Origin: Pseudomonas sp.
GTDB taxonomy: Bacteria; Pseudomonadota; Gammaproteobacteria; Pseudomonadales; Pseudomonadaceae
DNA: 6,159 nt
Assembly (NCBI GenBank): GCA_003527165.1
Contig: DPSI01000072.1
Coordinates: forward strand, 1 to 6,159
Reading direction: 5' to 3'
Shown here one piece after another: positions 1 to 5,676 of this stretch; positions within the stretch are counted from its first letter, which is position 1, and each line of letters starts with the position of its first letter. The position numbers and the translations under genes are program-made. Below the pieces are notes generated by a model. The model saw only the letters and a list, made by a program, of their open reading frames with translations. It was not told the origin of the DNA and searched no databases.

Positions 1-1117
1 TGGTAAGGCGTTCGAGCAGACGCCGCTGCCAGCTCTTGCTGCGGCCCGCCGGGGGGCGGCTCAGCGGTTTGTTGATCTTCAGATACAGACAGCGCCGTAA
101 CAGGGCCAGGCGTTCCAGGTCGCCCCGGCCGGCGAGATAGGCCTCGATACGCCGGTACGCGACGATATAGGGGTCGAGCTCGTCCAGCTCCAGGCGGTTG
201 GCGTAAACCGCTTGCTTGAAGTCGAGGCTCAGGCATCGCACCCGGGGATGTTCGCTGGCATACACCTCGACCAGCAGCAGCTTGAACAGTGATTTGTAGG
301 GCGACTCGATGGCCTTGTACAACTGCCATAGGCCCGCGCCGAGGTACTCACCCGGCGGGATGTTGCCGAGGCTGCCGAGATCCAGCACCTCATCGCTGCG
401 TACGAAGCGTTTGTCCTGCAGGGCGCGAGCGTAGTCATGGTAACGATGCTCTTCGTAATCCGGCACCAGCCACCAGAGCGGTATGCGGCCGCCGAGCCAG
501 ATGGCGGTGCGGTAGAACTCGTCGAGCAATAGATAGTGCTGGGTGGTGCCGCAGTCATCGGAGGTCAGTTTCGCTTCACGGGCGCCCTGGGTGAAGCGCA
601 CCGGGTCGACCAGGAAGAAATGCGCCTCGCTGCCCTGAGTTGCGGCCCAGGTCTGCAACAGATCGCACTTTCGCTGCAATTCCTCGAGTTGTTGCGGGGG
701 CAGCTGAGGGTCGTGACAGACCCAGACATCCAGATCGCTTTGTTCGCCCTGGGCGACGGTGCCCAGACTGCCCATTAGAAACAGGCCGAGGATCGGCTGT
801 GGCGGCTTCCCGCGCAGCGCTTTGTAGGCGAACGAGCGGCTCAGGCGCTGAGCTTCCGCCAGGGTCTCGGCGTCCGGCTCGAATCCGGCCAGCCCGGCCG
901 GCGTGGTCCCCGAGATGTACCCCGGGAGGATCGGATGATTGACGTGGAACAACAGCGGCAACAGCTTGAGCACCGCCTGCTGGCGTGGCGACATGCCCTG
1001 CCGAGTGCGCTCCAGGCGACCTGCGTTCACGGAGAGAAAGCGATCACGGAGCGCGCCGAGTACCTTGCGGTCGATACCTTCTTCGAGAGCGGGGCGGATT
1101 TCCTGATGGCGGATCAT
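1..1117 (-). CDS. cyaA: Class I adenylate cyclase, N-terminal 372 residues (3' end outside window)
   Basis: This enzyme converts ATP to cyclic AMP in the cytoplasm; in Pseudomonas the cAMP acts through the CRP-like regulator Vfr. Reading the minus strand from ATG 1117-1115 gives an unbroken frame to the window edge. The class I signature lies at residues 116-132: GSLGT, then SDLDVW, with D128 and D130 as the paired acidic residues of this nucleotidyltransferase-like fold. Other typical stretches are FHVNHPILPGY (57-67), HYLLLDEFYRTAIWLGGR (194-211) and the segment around GEYLGAGLWQLYKAIESPYKS (256-276). Known family members are about 900-950 residues, so the rest of the catalytic region and the regulatory C-terminal half are missing. 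The start is firm because TGA lies in frame directly before the ATG (1120-1118). No good Shine-Dalgarno sequence precedes it, which suggests weak or coupled translation. Confidence 0.95.
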   Translation of the reverse strand, partial: MIRHQEIRPALEEGIDRKVLGALRDRFLSVNAGRLERTRQGMSPRQQAVLKLLPLLFHVNHPILPGYISGTTPAGLAGFEPDAETLAEAQRLSRSFAYKALRGKPPQPILGLFLMGSLGTVAQGEQSDLDVWVCHDPQLPPQQLEELQRKCDLLQTWAATQGSEAHFFLVDPVRFTQGAREAKLTSDDCGTTQHYLLLDEFYRTAIWLGGRIPLWWLVPDYEEHRYHDYARALQDKRFVRSDEVLDLGSLGNIPPGEYLGAGLWQLYKAIESPYKSLFKLLLVEVYASEHPRVRCLSLDFKQAVYANRLELDELDPYIVAYRRIEAYLAGRGDLERLALLRRCLYLKINKPLSRPPAGRSKSWQRRLLERLT

Positions 1118-1191
1118 TCAAGCAGTTCGTACAAACGGGCGGGAGAGATGTCCGCCCTGTTGATTGAGGCGGTAAGGCGGAAAAGTAACAT
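1114..1191 (-). other. Possible 25-codon leader ORF overlapping the cyaA start (ATGA)
   Basis: On the minus strand, ATG at 1191-1189 opens a 25-codon frame (MLLFRLTASINRADISPARL, then YELLE). Its TGA (1116-1114) overlaps the cyaA ATG (1117-1115) in the sequence ATGA. Since cyaA lacks a clear ribosome site, translation coupled to this leader is conceivable. Against it, the leader's own ATG has no Shine-Dalgarno sequence, and a frame this short can arise by chance. The peptide resembles nothing I recognise. The overlap is seen directly; its role is inference. Confidence 0.25.
1137..1157 (-). promoter_or_regulatory. Short GC-rich hairpin in the cyaA leader
   Basis: GGGCGG (1137-1142) and CCGCCC (1152-1157) form a perfect 6-bp stem around a 9-base loop. 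It lies 20 bases before the cyaA ATG and inside the short leader frame. No T-run follows on the minus strand, so it is not an intrinsic terminator. It could affect ribosome access, but short GC stems are common in such DNA. Confidence 0.25.
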
Positions 1192-1208
1192 GGGTAACGG
1201 CCGGAAGG

Positions 1209-1254
1209 AAAAACCGTAGGGGTAGCCGCTGCCGGCAGGCGGAGCGGCTTGGTT
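1209..1254 (-). terminator. Terminator-like hairpin between the TIGR02647 gene and cyaA
   Basis: Read on the minus strand, a 7-bp stem AGCCGCT/AGCGGCT (arms at 1243-1249 and 1224-1230) can be extended inside by CCG/CGG with one bulged base. Ten bases later comes a run of five T (1213-1209). AACC (1254-1251) could also pair with GGTT (1215-1212), bringing the T-run closer to the base of the structure. It begins 38 bases past the TAA of the 81-residue gene, where a terminator would be expected. The distance between the main stem and the T-run makes this only a moderate candidate; it might attenuate rather than stop read-through into cyaA. Confidence 0.35.
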
Positions 1255-1291
1255 GTGGCGTAGCGCTCTATCGCGCCGGACCGGGTGGTGG

Positions 1292-1537
1292 TTAGGCCGG
1301 AACGGTTTCCGACAGTATGGTCAACAGCACTTGCGCGTGCTCCGCGGCGTCACGGCCGAGGCTTGTCAGGTAACCGCCGTCGGGTTGGGTCGTCAGGCCT
1401 TTGGCATGCAGGCGCCGGGCGGCGGCGATGGCCGCGTGACCTGCGTCATGGTGCACTTTCAGTCCTTCGAGAGTGTTTTCGAGGTTGAACAGGCGAAGAA
1501 TTTCCAGCTCGGCTACCAGCTCTGGCGTGTAGGACAT
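1292..1537 (-). CDS. TIGR02647 family small protein, possible winged-helix fold
   Basis: This is an 81-residue soluble protein with no signal peptide or membrane segment. It begins MSYTPELVAELEILRLFNL and matches my recollection of TIGR02647, a conserved gammaproteobacterial family of about 80 residues with no established function; some Pseudomonas annotations use an Id-2-related name that I would not trust. Residues 36-65 hold a run of the form AAARRLHAKGL, then DGGYLTSLGRDAAEHAQ. This looks like the recognition helix, wing and following helix of a winged-helix DNA-binding protein, although that is my inference. The start has a strong AAGGAG site. The gene lies downstream of the 89-residue gene and upstream of cyaA on the same strand. 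I know of no evidence that it regulates cyaA. Confidence 0.88.
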   Translation of the reverse strand: MSYTPELVAELEILRLFNLENTLEGLKVHHDAGHAAIAAARRLHAKGLTTQPDGGYLTSLGRDAAEHAQVLLTILSETVPA

Positions 1538-1542
1538 GTCTG

Positions 1543-1548
1543 CTCCTT
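1543..1548 (-). promoter_or_regulatory. Strong ribosome binding site of the TIGR02647 gene
   Basis: Minus-strand AAGGAG lies five bases before ATG 1537-1535. It is the best Shine-Dalgarno match in the window, fixes this start, and shows by contrast how poor the cyaA and argH sites are. Confidence 0.8.
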
Positions 1549-1615
1549 GGATGGTGGGCCGGAGCCCTGATCTGCGAAGTGTAGATGCTGTGTACGAGCC
1601 TGCCGGGTTCTGCGG

Positions 1616-1885
1616 TTATTCGGGTAGATCGGGCAGATTGCGCAGCTGCGCTTCGTAGCCTTCGGTGTCGAATGCGCGGTCTTGCTCGAGCATCTGCCGA
1701 ATCTCATGGGCCAGCACCAGGGCCATCAACTTCAATATTTCGTCGCGTTCGTAGCCGACCAGGGTCAGCTTGTTCAGCGTGGCCTGCGCAGCGGCGGGTT
1801 CGCCGGCTTCAAGCTGGTTTTCGATCGCCTGGATCAAGGTCGCTTCGGCGAAAGTTTCATCGTCGTCGGAGGTGGCATCGTTCAT
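1616..1885 (-). CDS. Conserved-type small acidic hypothetical protein (89 aa)
   Basis: I cannot assign a function. The protein is acidic and likely all-helical, with no signal peptide or membrane span. The N-terminus is a charged MNDATSDDDE tail. The middle (about residues 25-60) has a helical run including EAGEPAAAQATLNKLTLVGY and DEILKLMALVLAHEIRQML, and the C-terminus ends with NLPDLPE. I recall proteins like it near corA in other Pseudomonas. I chose ATG 1885-1883 because GAGAA (minus strand, 1896-1892) sits six bases upstream. The alternative TTG at 1891, which would add two residues, leaves that site no spacing. A 78-bp gap separates it from the TIGR02647 gene on the same strand, so the two may be cotranscribed. 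It diverges from corA. Confidence 0.8.
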   Translation of the reverse strand: MNDATSDDDETFAEATLIQAIENQLEAGEPAAAQATLNKLTLVGYERDEILKLMALVLAHEIRQMLEQDRAFDTEGYEAQLRNLPDLPE

Positions 1886-2029
1886 TCGCAATTCTCGTCA
1901 GGAAAAATCTCGGTAGCGTGTCTCGGTGAGTCCCGGCAAGCTGACGCCAGCCAGCAAACGCCCTCTGAACGCTTCGCTAGGGTCGGTCTCTATTTCTACT
2001 ATGGACCATCAAGGAACACGACTACAGCA
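1886..2029. promoter_or_regulatory. Divergent spacer between the 89-aa gene and corA, presumed promoter region
   Basis: This is the only divergent gap in the window, so it should hold promoters for both directions. On the plus strand, TACTAT (1997-2002) is a fair -10 hexamer but has only a poor -35 partner (TTCGCT, 1973-1978). A small palindrome GCTG-ACGC-CAGC lies near 1950-1961. I see no PhoP-type direct repeat, Vfr/CRP half-site pair or riboswitch-like structure that I could defend. Confidence 0.4.
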
Positions 2030-2033
2030 ATGA
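2001..2033 (+). other. Possible 10-codon leader ORF overlapping the corA start (ATGA)
   Basis: ATG at 2001 opens a 10-codon frame, MDHQGTRLQQ, whose TGA (2031-2033) overlaps the corA ATG (2030-2032). The AAGGA at 2011-2015 that could serve corA lies inside this frame. There is no clear ribosome site for the leader ATG. If the -10-like TACTAT at 1997-2002 were the real promoter, the leader would not be transcribed. It lacks the proline-rich or acidic runs of known Mg2+-sensing leader peptides. Confidence 0.2.
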
Positions 2034-2995
2034 TCACTCTGTATTGCCTTGAAGAGGGCGCGTTGGTGCGTCGCGTTGCCGAAACGCTGCAGACGCTGCC
2101 CGACAATGTACTGTGGGTCGACTTGCTGTCGCCTGACCAGCAGGAAGAGCGCTTTGTCGAATCGGAGCTGGGGCTGGATATCCCGACGCGCGAGGAGCTG
2201 GCGGAAATCGAGGACTCGTCGCGGTTCTACGATGAGAACGGCTCCATCTTCATGACTACGACGGTGGTGATGGGGATCGCTGATCGGCGCCCGGAAAATG
2301 CCGAAGTGACCTTCGTCCTGACCAAGCGTCGTCTGGTGACGGTCCGTTATAGCGAGCTCAGTGCGTTTCGCCAGTTCGAGGCGAAGAGTTCACGGCAGCC
2401 GACGAGCTATGCCACCAGCCATCAGATCTTTCTCGCGCTGGCCGACGCCGTGGTCGATCGCGTTGCGGACGTGCTGGAAGGCGTTCAGGTTGAGCTGCAG
2501 ACCCTGTCGCGGCGCATCTTCGATGAACGAAAGGAGCAGCGCCGGGACTTGCAACAGATCATCCAACAGCTCGGGCAACACCGCTCGCTGTTGTCACAGC
2601 TGGGCGAAAGCCTGTTCAGCTCGAGTCGACTGATTGCTTTCTATCGCCTGCACGCGGGTGAGCCCAAGCAGGGCATCGCCAAGGGATTGCTGAAGGCGCT
2701 GGAGCGGGATGTGCGTTCGCTGGGCGAGCACCAGGCGCGCCTGCTCGGCGACATCGCGTTCTTGCTCGATGCCACTCTGGGTCTGATCAACATCGAGCAG
2801 AACAGCATCATCAAGGTGTTCTCCATTGCCGCCGTTCTGTTCCTGCCGCCGACGCTGGTGGGGACGGTTTACGGCATGAACTTCGAACGCATGCCCGAGC
2901 TCGGTTGGCCGCTCGGTTATCCGATGGCGCTGGGAATGATGGTTATATCGGCGATCATTCCTTACGCCTGGTTCAAGTTTCGCGACTGGCTCTGA
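2030..2995 (+). CDS. corA: CorA family Mg2+/Co2+ transport protein
   Basis: CorA proteins form homopentameric inner-membrane channels that admit Mg2+ and also Co2+ and Ni2+. This 321-residue product has the usual length. It has a large cytoplasmic N-terminal domain with a long charged helix (about 130-200), then TM1 (about 263-281), the signature YGMNF (GMN at 282-284), a short periplasmic loop ERMPELGW, and TM2 (about 297-314) with a basic C-terminal tail KFRDWL. The loop closely matches that of classical CorA. The frame is open back to 1682, but that part is antisense to the 89-residue gene, so I placed the start at ATG 2030, where MITLYCLEEGAL begins the recognisable protein. AAGGA lies 14 bases upstream, an unusually long spacing. 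The gene ends directly against the convergent membrane-protein gene. Confidence 0.93.
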   Translation: MITLYCLEEGALVRRVAETLQTLPDNVLWVDLLSPDQQEERFVESELGLDIPTREELAEIEDSSRFYDENGSIFMTTTVVMGIADRRPENAEVTFVLTKRRLVTVRYSELSAFRQFEAKSSRQPTSYATSHQIFLALADAVVDRVADVLEGVQVELQTLSRRIFDERKEQRRDLQQIIQQLGQHRSLLSQLGESLFSSSRLIAFYRLHAGEPKQGIAKGLLKALERDVRSLGEHQARLLGDIAFLLDATLGLINIEQNSIIKVFSIAAVLFLPPTLVGTVYGMNFERMPELGWPLGYPMALGMMVISAIIPYAWFKFRDWL

Positions 2996-3523
2996 TCACC
3001 CGTAAAAAAACAGCACGACGCAAAAGCCGCCGAACAGCGCCCAGACGCCGGCAAAAATCAGCGGCGTGCGCAGCGAGAATAACAGGGTGCGCTTGTAGCG
3101 ATGGCCACCAGCCGGGCTGTTGCCCTCGCCGAATAGCGCGGATTCCTGGTTCGGCAGCAATCCGGCGTGCCCCTCTATCTGTAACAGCTCGGCCTGTTTC
3201 TGATGCCAGCGCTCGATGACGTCGAAGCTGGATTTGATCCCGGGCATCGCATGGAAGGACGTCAGCAGGCCCAGTCCCGCCAGGATTGCGGGCACGACCA
3301 GGCGGAACAGACTTCCCCATTCAGGATTGGTGTTGGCCATTGACGAGGCAAAAGCGATCATCAAAAAAGACTGCGCTGACAGGTAGGAACTGGTTCGCTC
3401 GGCCAGCAACGTCGACTCGAAATGGATTTCAGAGCGGTAGAACTGCAGGCGTTCCTTGGGCGTATCGAAGACTTCTGCGCCTTGCGTATCCTGATTCAGC
3501 AGCAGCGTTCGGAGGTCGGTCAT
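2996..3523 (-). CDS. Uncharacterised membrane protein, three predicted TM helices
   Basis: I do not recognise this 175-residue protein. It has a 45-residue charged N-terminus (TPKERLQFYRSEIHFE at 21-36). TM1 (about 47-63) contains SAQSFLMIAFASSMA, and TM2 (72-92) contains FRLVVPAILAGLGLLTSF. A soluble segment of about 60 residues follows (SSFDVIERWHQKQAELLQ at 98-115), then TM3 (153-173) ending FFYG. A paired-helix hairpin after a short helical N-terminus, followed by another helix, loosely recalls SLATT and RipA-like small membrane proteins. That is resemblance in layout only. No catalytic motif or signal peptide is visible. The ATG at 3523-3521 has only a weak AAGCGG-like ribosome site. It lies 80 bp after the GNAT gene on the same strand and abuts corA tail to tail. 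Confidence 0.8.
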   Translation of the reverse strand: MTDLRTLLLNQDTQGAEVFDTPKERLQFYRSEIHFESTLLAERTSSYLSAQSFLMIAFASSMANTNPEWGSLFRLVVPAILAGLGLLTSFHAMPGIKSSFDVIERWHQKQAELLQIEGHAGLLPNQESALFGEGNSPAGGHRYKRTLLFSLRTPLIFAGVWALFGGFCVVLFFYG

Positions 3524-3540
3524 AGACGTACCGCTTCTGG

Positions 3541-3559
3541 CGACAGCGTGAACCTGTCG
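3541..3559. other. Small inverted repeat upstream of the membrane-protein gene
   Basis: CGACAG (3541-3546) and CTGTCG (3554-3559) form a perfect 6-bp stem with a 7-base loop, 18 bases before the membrane-protein ATG. The palindrome TACCGGTA (3570-3577) follows closely. No T-run accompanies either. They could be an operator or a leader structure, or chance. Nothing else stands out in the 80-bp gap. Confidence 0.25.
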
Positions 3560-3603
3560 GATGAGAGGTTACCGGTAGGCCAATACGGCGCGCGCAGGTT
3601 CCG

Positions 3604-4086
3604 TCAGGCGCTATTTGCGAGCGCCAACAGCGCATCACCACTCAGGCGATAGGTCGTCCACTCCTCCTGCGGTCTGGCGCCCAGCGACTCGTAAAAGCCA
3701 ATTGCCGGTTCGTTCCAATCCAGCACAGCCCATTCGAAACGGCCACAACTCTTGGCCACTGCGAGTTTCGCCAGATGCCCCAGCAGCGCCTTGCCGGCAC
3801 CGGTGCCGCGCGCCTCGGGCGTGATGTAGAGGTCTTCGAGGTACAGGCCGTTGCGGCCGAGCCAGGTGGAGTAATTGAAGAAGTACACCGCGTAGCCGAT
3901 CGGTTGGCCGTCGCGCTCGCAGATCAGCGCATGGGCGCTGGCATCCTCGGCGAACAGGCTGGTTTCGATGCCGGTGACGTCGGTCTTCACTTCGTGCTCG
4001 GCGCGCTCGTAGATCGCCAGTTCGGTGACGAAGCGCAGGATCAACGTGGCGTCGCTGCGGGTGGCGGGGCGGATGTGTAGCGGCAT
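3604..4086 (-). CDS. GNAT N-acetyltransferase, spermidine/spermine (diamine) acetyltransferase-like
   Basis: This 160-residue cytoplasmic enzyme should transfer acetyl from acetyl-CoA to an amine. It is a full-length single GNAT domain. It opens with the usual strand HIRPATRSDATLILRFV (4-20). Motif A is LEDLYITPEARGTGAGKALL (83-102), with RGTGAG (93-98) as the pyrophosphate-binding loop. Motif B is VLDWNEPAIGFYESLGA (121-137), with Y132 in the position of the usual general acid. The pairing of LEDL(Y/F) with WNEPAI.FY closely resembles animal SSAT1/SSAT2 and bacterial relatives, so polyamines, thialysine or a similar diamine are the likeliest substrates. The exact one cannot be read from sequence. 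The ATG at 4086-4084 starts the domain at the expected place, but no clear ribosome site precedes it. It follows argH by 67 bp. Confidence 0.88.
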   Translation of the reverse strand: MPLHIRPATRSDATLILRFVTELAIYERAEHEVKTDVTGIETSLFAEDASAHALICERDGQPIGYAVYFFNYSTWLGRNGLYLEDLYITPEARGTGAGKALLGHLAKLAVAKSCGRFEWAVLDWNEPAIGFYESLGARPQEEWTTYRLSGDALLALANSA

Positions 4087-4117
4087 GAGGGTATCCGGAG
4101 GCTGAAGCTTGAGTCTG

Positions 4118-4145
4118 TGTCGGAGCGGTCGAGACCGCCCCCACA
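4118..4145. repeat. REP-like palindromic element between argH and the GNAT gene
   Basis: An imperfect hairpin pairs 4118-4130 with 4133-4145: 11 of 13 positions pair, with mismatches at 4124/4139 and 4121/4142. The core is GCGGTC-GA-GACCGC, flanked by GG/CC and TGT/ACA. On the minus strand it reads TGTGGGGGCGGTCTCGACCG at its left side, the style of intergenic REP sequences common in Pseudomonas (GTGGGAGCGG-type). It starts nine bases past the argH stop and could stabilise or attenuate the argH transcript. No T-run follows on either strand, so it is not a standard terminator. I see only one copy in the window. Confidence 0.5.
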
Positions 4146-4153
4146 GGGAAGGC

Positions 4154-5548
4154 TTAACGAGAGGCGAGCAGCTCGTGGCCGCGGGCGACCGACGCGCGGA
4201 CCTGGTTCGGCGCGGTGCCGCCGATATGATCGCGAGCGTTGACCGAGCCTTCCAGGGTCAGTACGGCGAACACGTCGTCGTCGATCTGGGCGCTGAACTG
4301 GCGCAGTTCCTCAAGGCTCATTTCGGCCAGGTCCTTGCCGGTGTCGACGCCGTATTTCACGGCGTGGCCGACGATCTCGTGACAATCGCGGAACGGCAGG
4401 CCCTTGCGCACCAGGTAGTCGGCGAGATCGGTCGCGGTGGAGAAGCCGCGCAGTGCCGCCTCGCGCATGAATTCTCGCTTGGGCTTGATCGCCGGGACCA
4501 TGTCGGCGAAGGCACGCAACGAGTCGCGCAGGGTGTCGGCGGCGTCGAACAGCGGTTCCTTGTCTTCCTGGTTGTCCTTGTTGTACGCCAGCGGCTGGCC
4601 CTTCATCAGGGTCAGCAGGCCGGTCAGCGCGCCGAACACGCGCCCGGTCTTGCCGCGTACCAGCTCAGGCACGTCCGGGTTCTTCTTCTGCGGCATGATC
4701 GATGAGCCAGTGCAGAAGCGGTCGGGTAGATCGATGAACTGGAACTGTGCGCTGGTCCAGAGCACCAGTTCTTCTGAAAAGCGCGACAGGTGCATCATGG
4801 CAACCGAGGCGGCGGCACAGAATTCGATTGCGAAGTCGCGATCCGAGACGCCGTCCAGCGAGTTGCCGGAGATCGCCTCGAAGCCCAGCAGTTCGCAGGT
4901 GATTTCGCGCTGAATCGGGTAGGTGGTGCCGGCCAGTGCGGCCGAGCCCAGCGGCATGCGGTTGGTACGCTTGCGGCAGTCGACCAGGCGCTCGTAGTCA
5001 CGCGAGAGCATCTCGAACCAGGCCATCAGGTGATGCCCGAAGGTGACGGGTTGCGCCGTTTGCAGGTGGGTGAAGCCGGGCATGATGGTATCGGCTTCGG
5101 TTTCGGCCAGGCCCAGCAGGCCCTGCTGCAGACGGGTGATTTCGCCGAGGATGGTATCGATCTCGTCGCGCAGCCAGAGGCGGATATCGGTGGCGACCTG
5201 GTCGTTGCGCGAGCGTCCGGTGTGCAGCTTCTTGCCAGTGACGCCGATGCGGTCGGTCAGGCGTGCTTCGATGTTCATGTGCACGTCTTCCAGATCGACG
5301 CGCCAGTCGAACGTGCCGGCTTCGATCTCTGCCTGGATCGCCTGGAGGTTGGCGATGATCTCGTCGCGTTCGGCGTCGCTCAGCACGCCGGCCTTGGCCA
5401 GCATGGTGGCGTGGGCGATCGAACCCATGATGTCGTGACGGTAGAGGCGCTTGTCGAACTCGACGGAGGCGGTGAATCGGGCGACGAAGGCGTCGACGGG
5501 CTCGCTGAAGCGGCCGCCCCAGGACTGGTTGGTCTTGTCGGTGCTCAT
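4154..5548 (-). CDS. argH: Argininosuccinate lyase
   Basis: ArgH cleaves argininosuccinate to arginine and fumarate, the last step of arginine synthesis, as a cytoplasmic homotetramer of the fumarase/aspartase superfamily. The 464-residue product is the usual length. Landmarks are WGGRF near the N-terminus (10-14), conserved region C1 [12 protein letters not shown] (109-120), C2 with the catalytic His in THLQTAQP (160-167), and the C3 signature [12 protein letters not shown] (281-292) with the catalytic Ser in its SS pair. The active site looks intact. The frame extends 23 codons upstream to an ATG at 5617, but that stretch has no family resemblance. I chose ATG 5548-5546, giving [14 protein letters not shown]; neither start has a good ribosome site. 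The gene lies between a chemoreceptor gene and the GNAT gene, all on one strand. Confidence 0.97.
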   Translation of the reverse strand: MSTDKTNQSWGGRFSEPVDAFVARFTASVEFDKRLYRHDIMGSIAHATMLAKAGVLSDAERDEIIANLQAIQAEIEAGTFDWRVDLEDVHMNIEARLTDRIGVTGKKLHTGRSRNDQVATDIRLWLRDEIDTILGEITRLQQGLLGLAETEADTIMPGFTHLQTAQPVTFGHHLMAWFEMLSRDYERLVDCRKRTNRMPLGSAALAGTTYPIQREITCELLGFEAISGNSLDGVSDRDFAIEFCAAASVAMMHLSRFSEELVLWTSAQFQFIDLPDRFCTGSSIMPQKKNPDVPELVRGKTGRVFGALTGLLTLMKGQPLAYNKDNQEDKEPLFDAADTLRDSLRAFADMVPAIKPKREFMREAALRGFSTATDLADYLVRKGLPFRDCHEIVGHAVKYGVDTGKDLAEMSLEELRQFSAQIDDDVFAVLTLEGSVNARDHIGGTAPNQVRASVARGHELLASR

Positions 5549-5676
5549 GAATGCGCTCGCTGAATCGGGATGGGCGAAAGAAGGCCCGAATAATAACAGG
5601 GTTCCGCTGCCCCTCATCGCTCGGGCGGTGTGCTCAAAGGTGTTGGCCCGGTTGGGCGGCGGAGCTCAGGTTCTGG
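5549..5676 (-). promoter_or_regulatory. Gap upstream of argH, possible promoter
   Basis: This 128-bp gap lies between the chemoreceptor stop and the argH start. On the minus strand it has an AT-rich patch TTATTATT, with TATTAT as a possible -10, about 50 bases before the ATG. No convincing -35 lies at normal spacing. TCGGG/CCCGA arms (about 5565-5591) form a weak inverted repeat. I see no clear terminator for the chemoreceptor gene and no confident ArgR box. Confidence 0.3.

Noticed and set aside
229..594. Overlapping open frames on both strands at the left side
   Set aside because: They are out-of-frame shadows of cyaA, which reads unbroken through this region with its signature motifs.
1182..1190. 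Extended -10-like TGTTACTTT upstream of cyaA on the minus strand
   Set aside because: No -35 hexamer lies at proper spacing, and only three of the six core -10 bases match.
935..1219. A 94-codon plus-strand frame covering the cyaA 5' end
   Set aside because: It is mostly antisense to cyaA residues 1-60, and its product looks like nothing known.
1682..2029. A 116-codon N-terminal extension of the corA frame from ATG 1682
   Set aside because: It runs antisense through most of the 89-residue gene, has no CorA-like sequence, and would make the protein far longer than the family norm; the recognisable protein starts at 2030.
3001..3010. A7 run (T7 on the minus strand) at the end of the membrane-protein gene, as a terminator or slippage site
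   Set aside because: It encodes the terminal FFYG residues in frame, no stable stem sits directly before it on the minus strand, and no alternative frame is rescued.
3635..4144. A 169-codon minus-strand frame overlapping the GNAT gene
   Set aside because: It is another frame of the GNAT gene; the product is Arg/His/Pro-rich and the REP-like palindrome falls at its start.
4109..5563. Long plus-strand open frames opposite argH (198, 158, 257 and 131 codons)
   Set aside because: They are antisense to a fully conserved argH, their composition is that expected from codon bias in high-GC DNA, and none resembles a known protein.
5549..5617. A 23-residue N-terminal extension of ArgH from ATG 5617
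   Set aside because: The extension has no family similarity or ribosome site; starting at 5548 gives the typical 464-residue enzyme beginning close to WGGRF.
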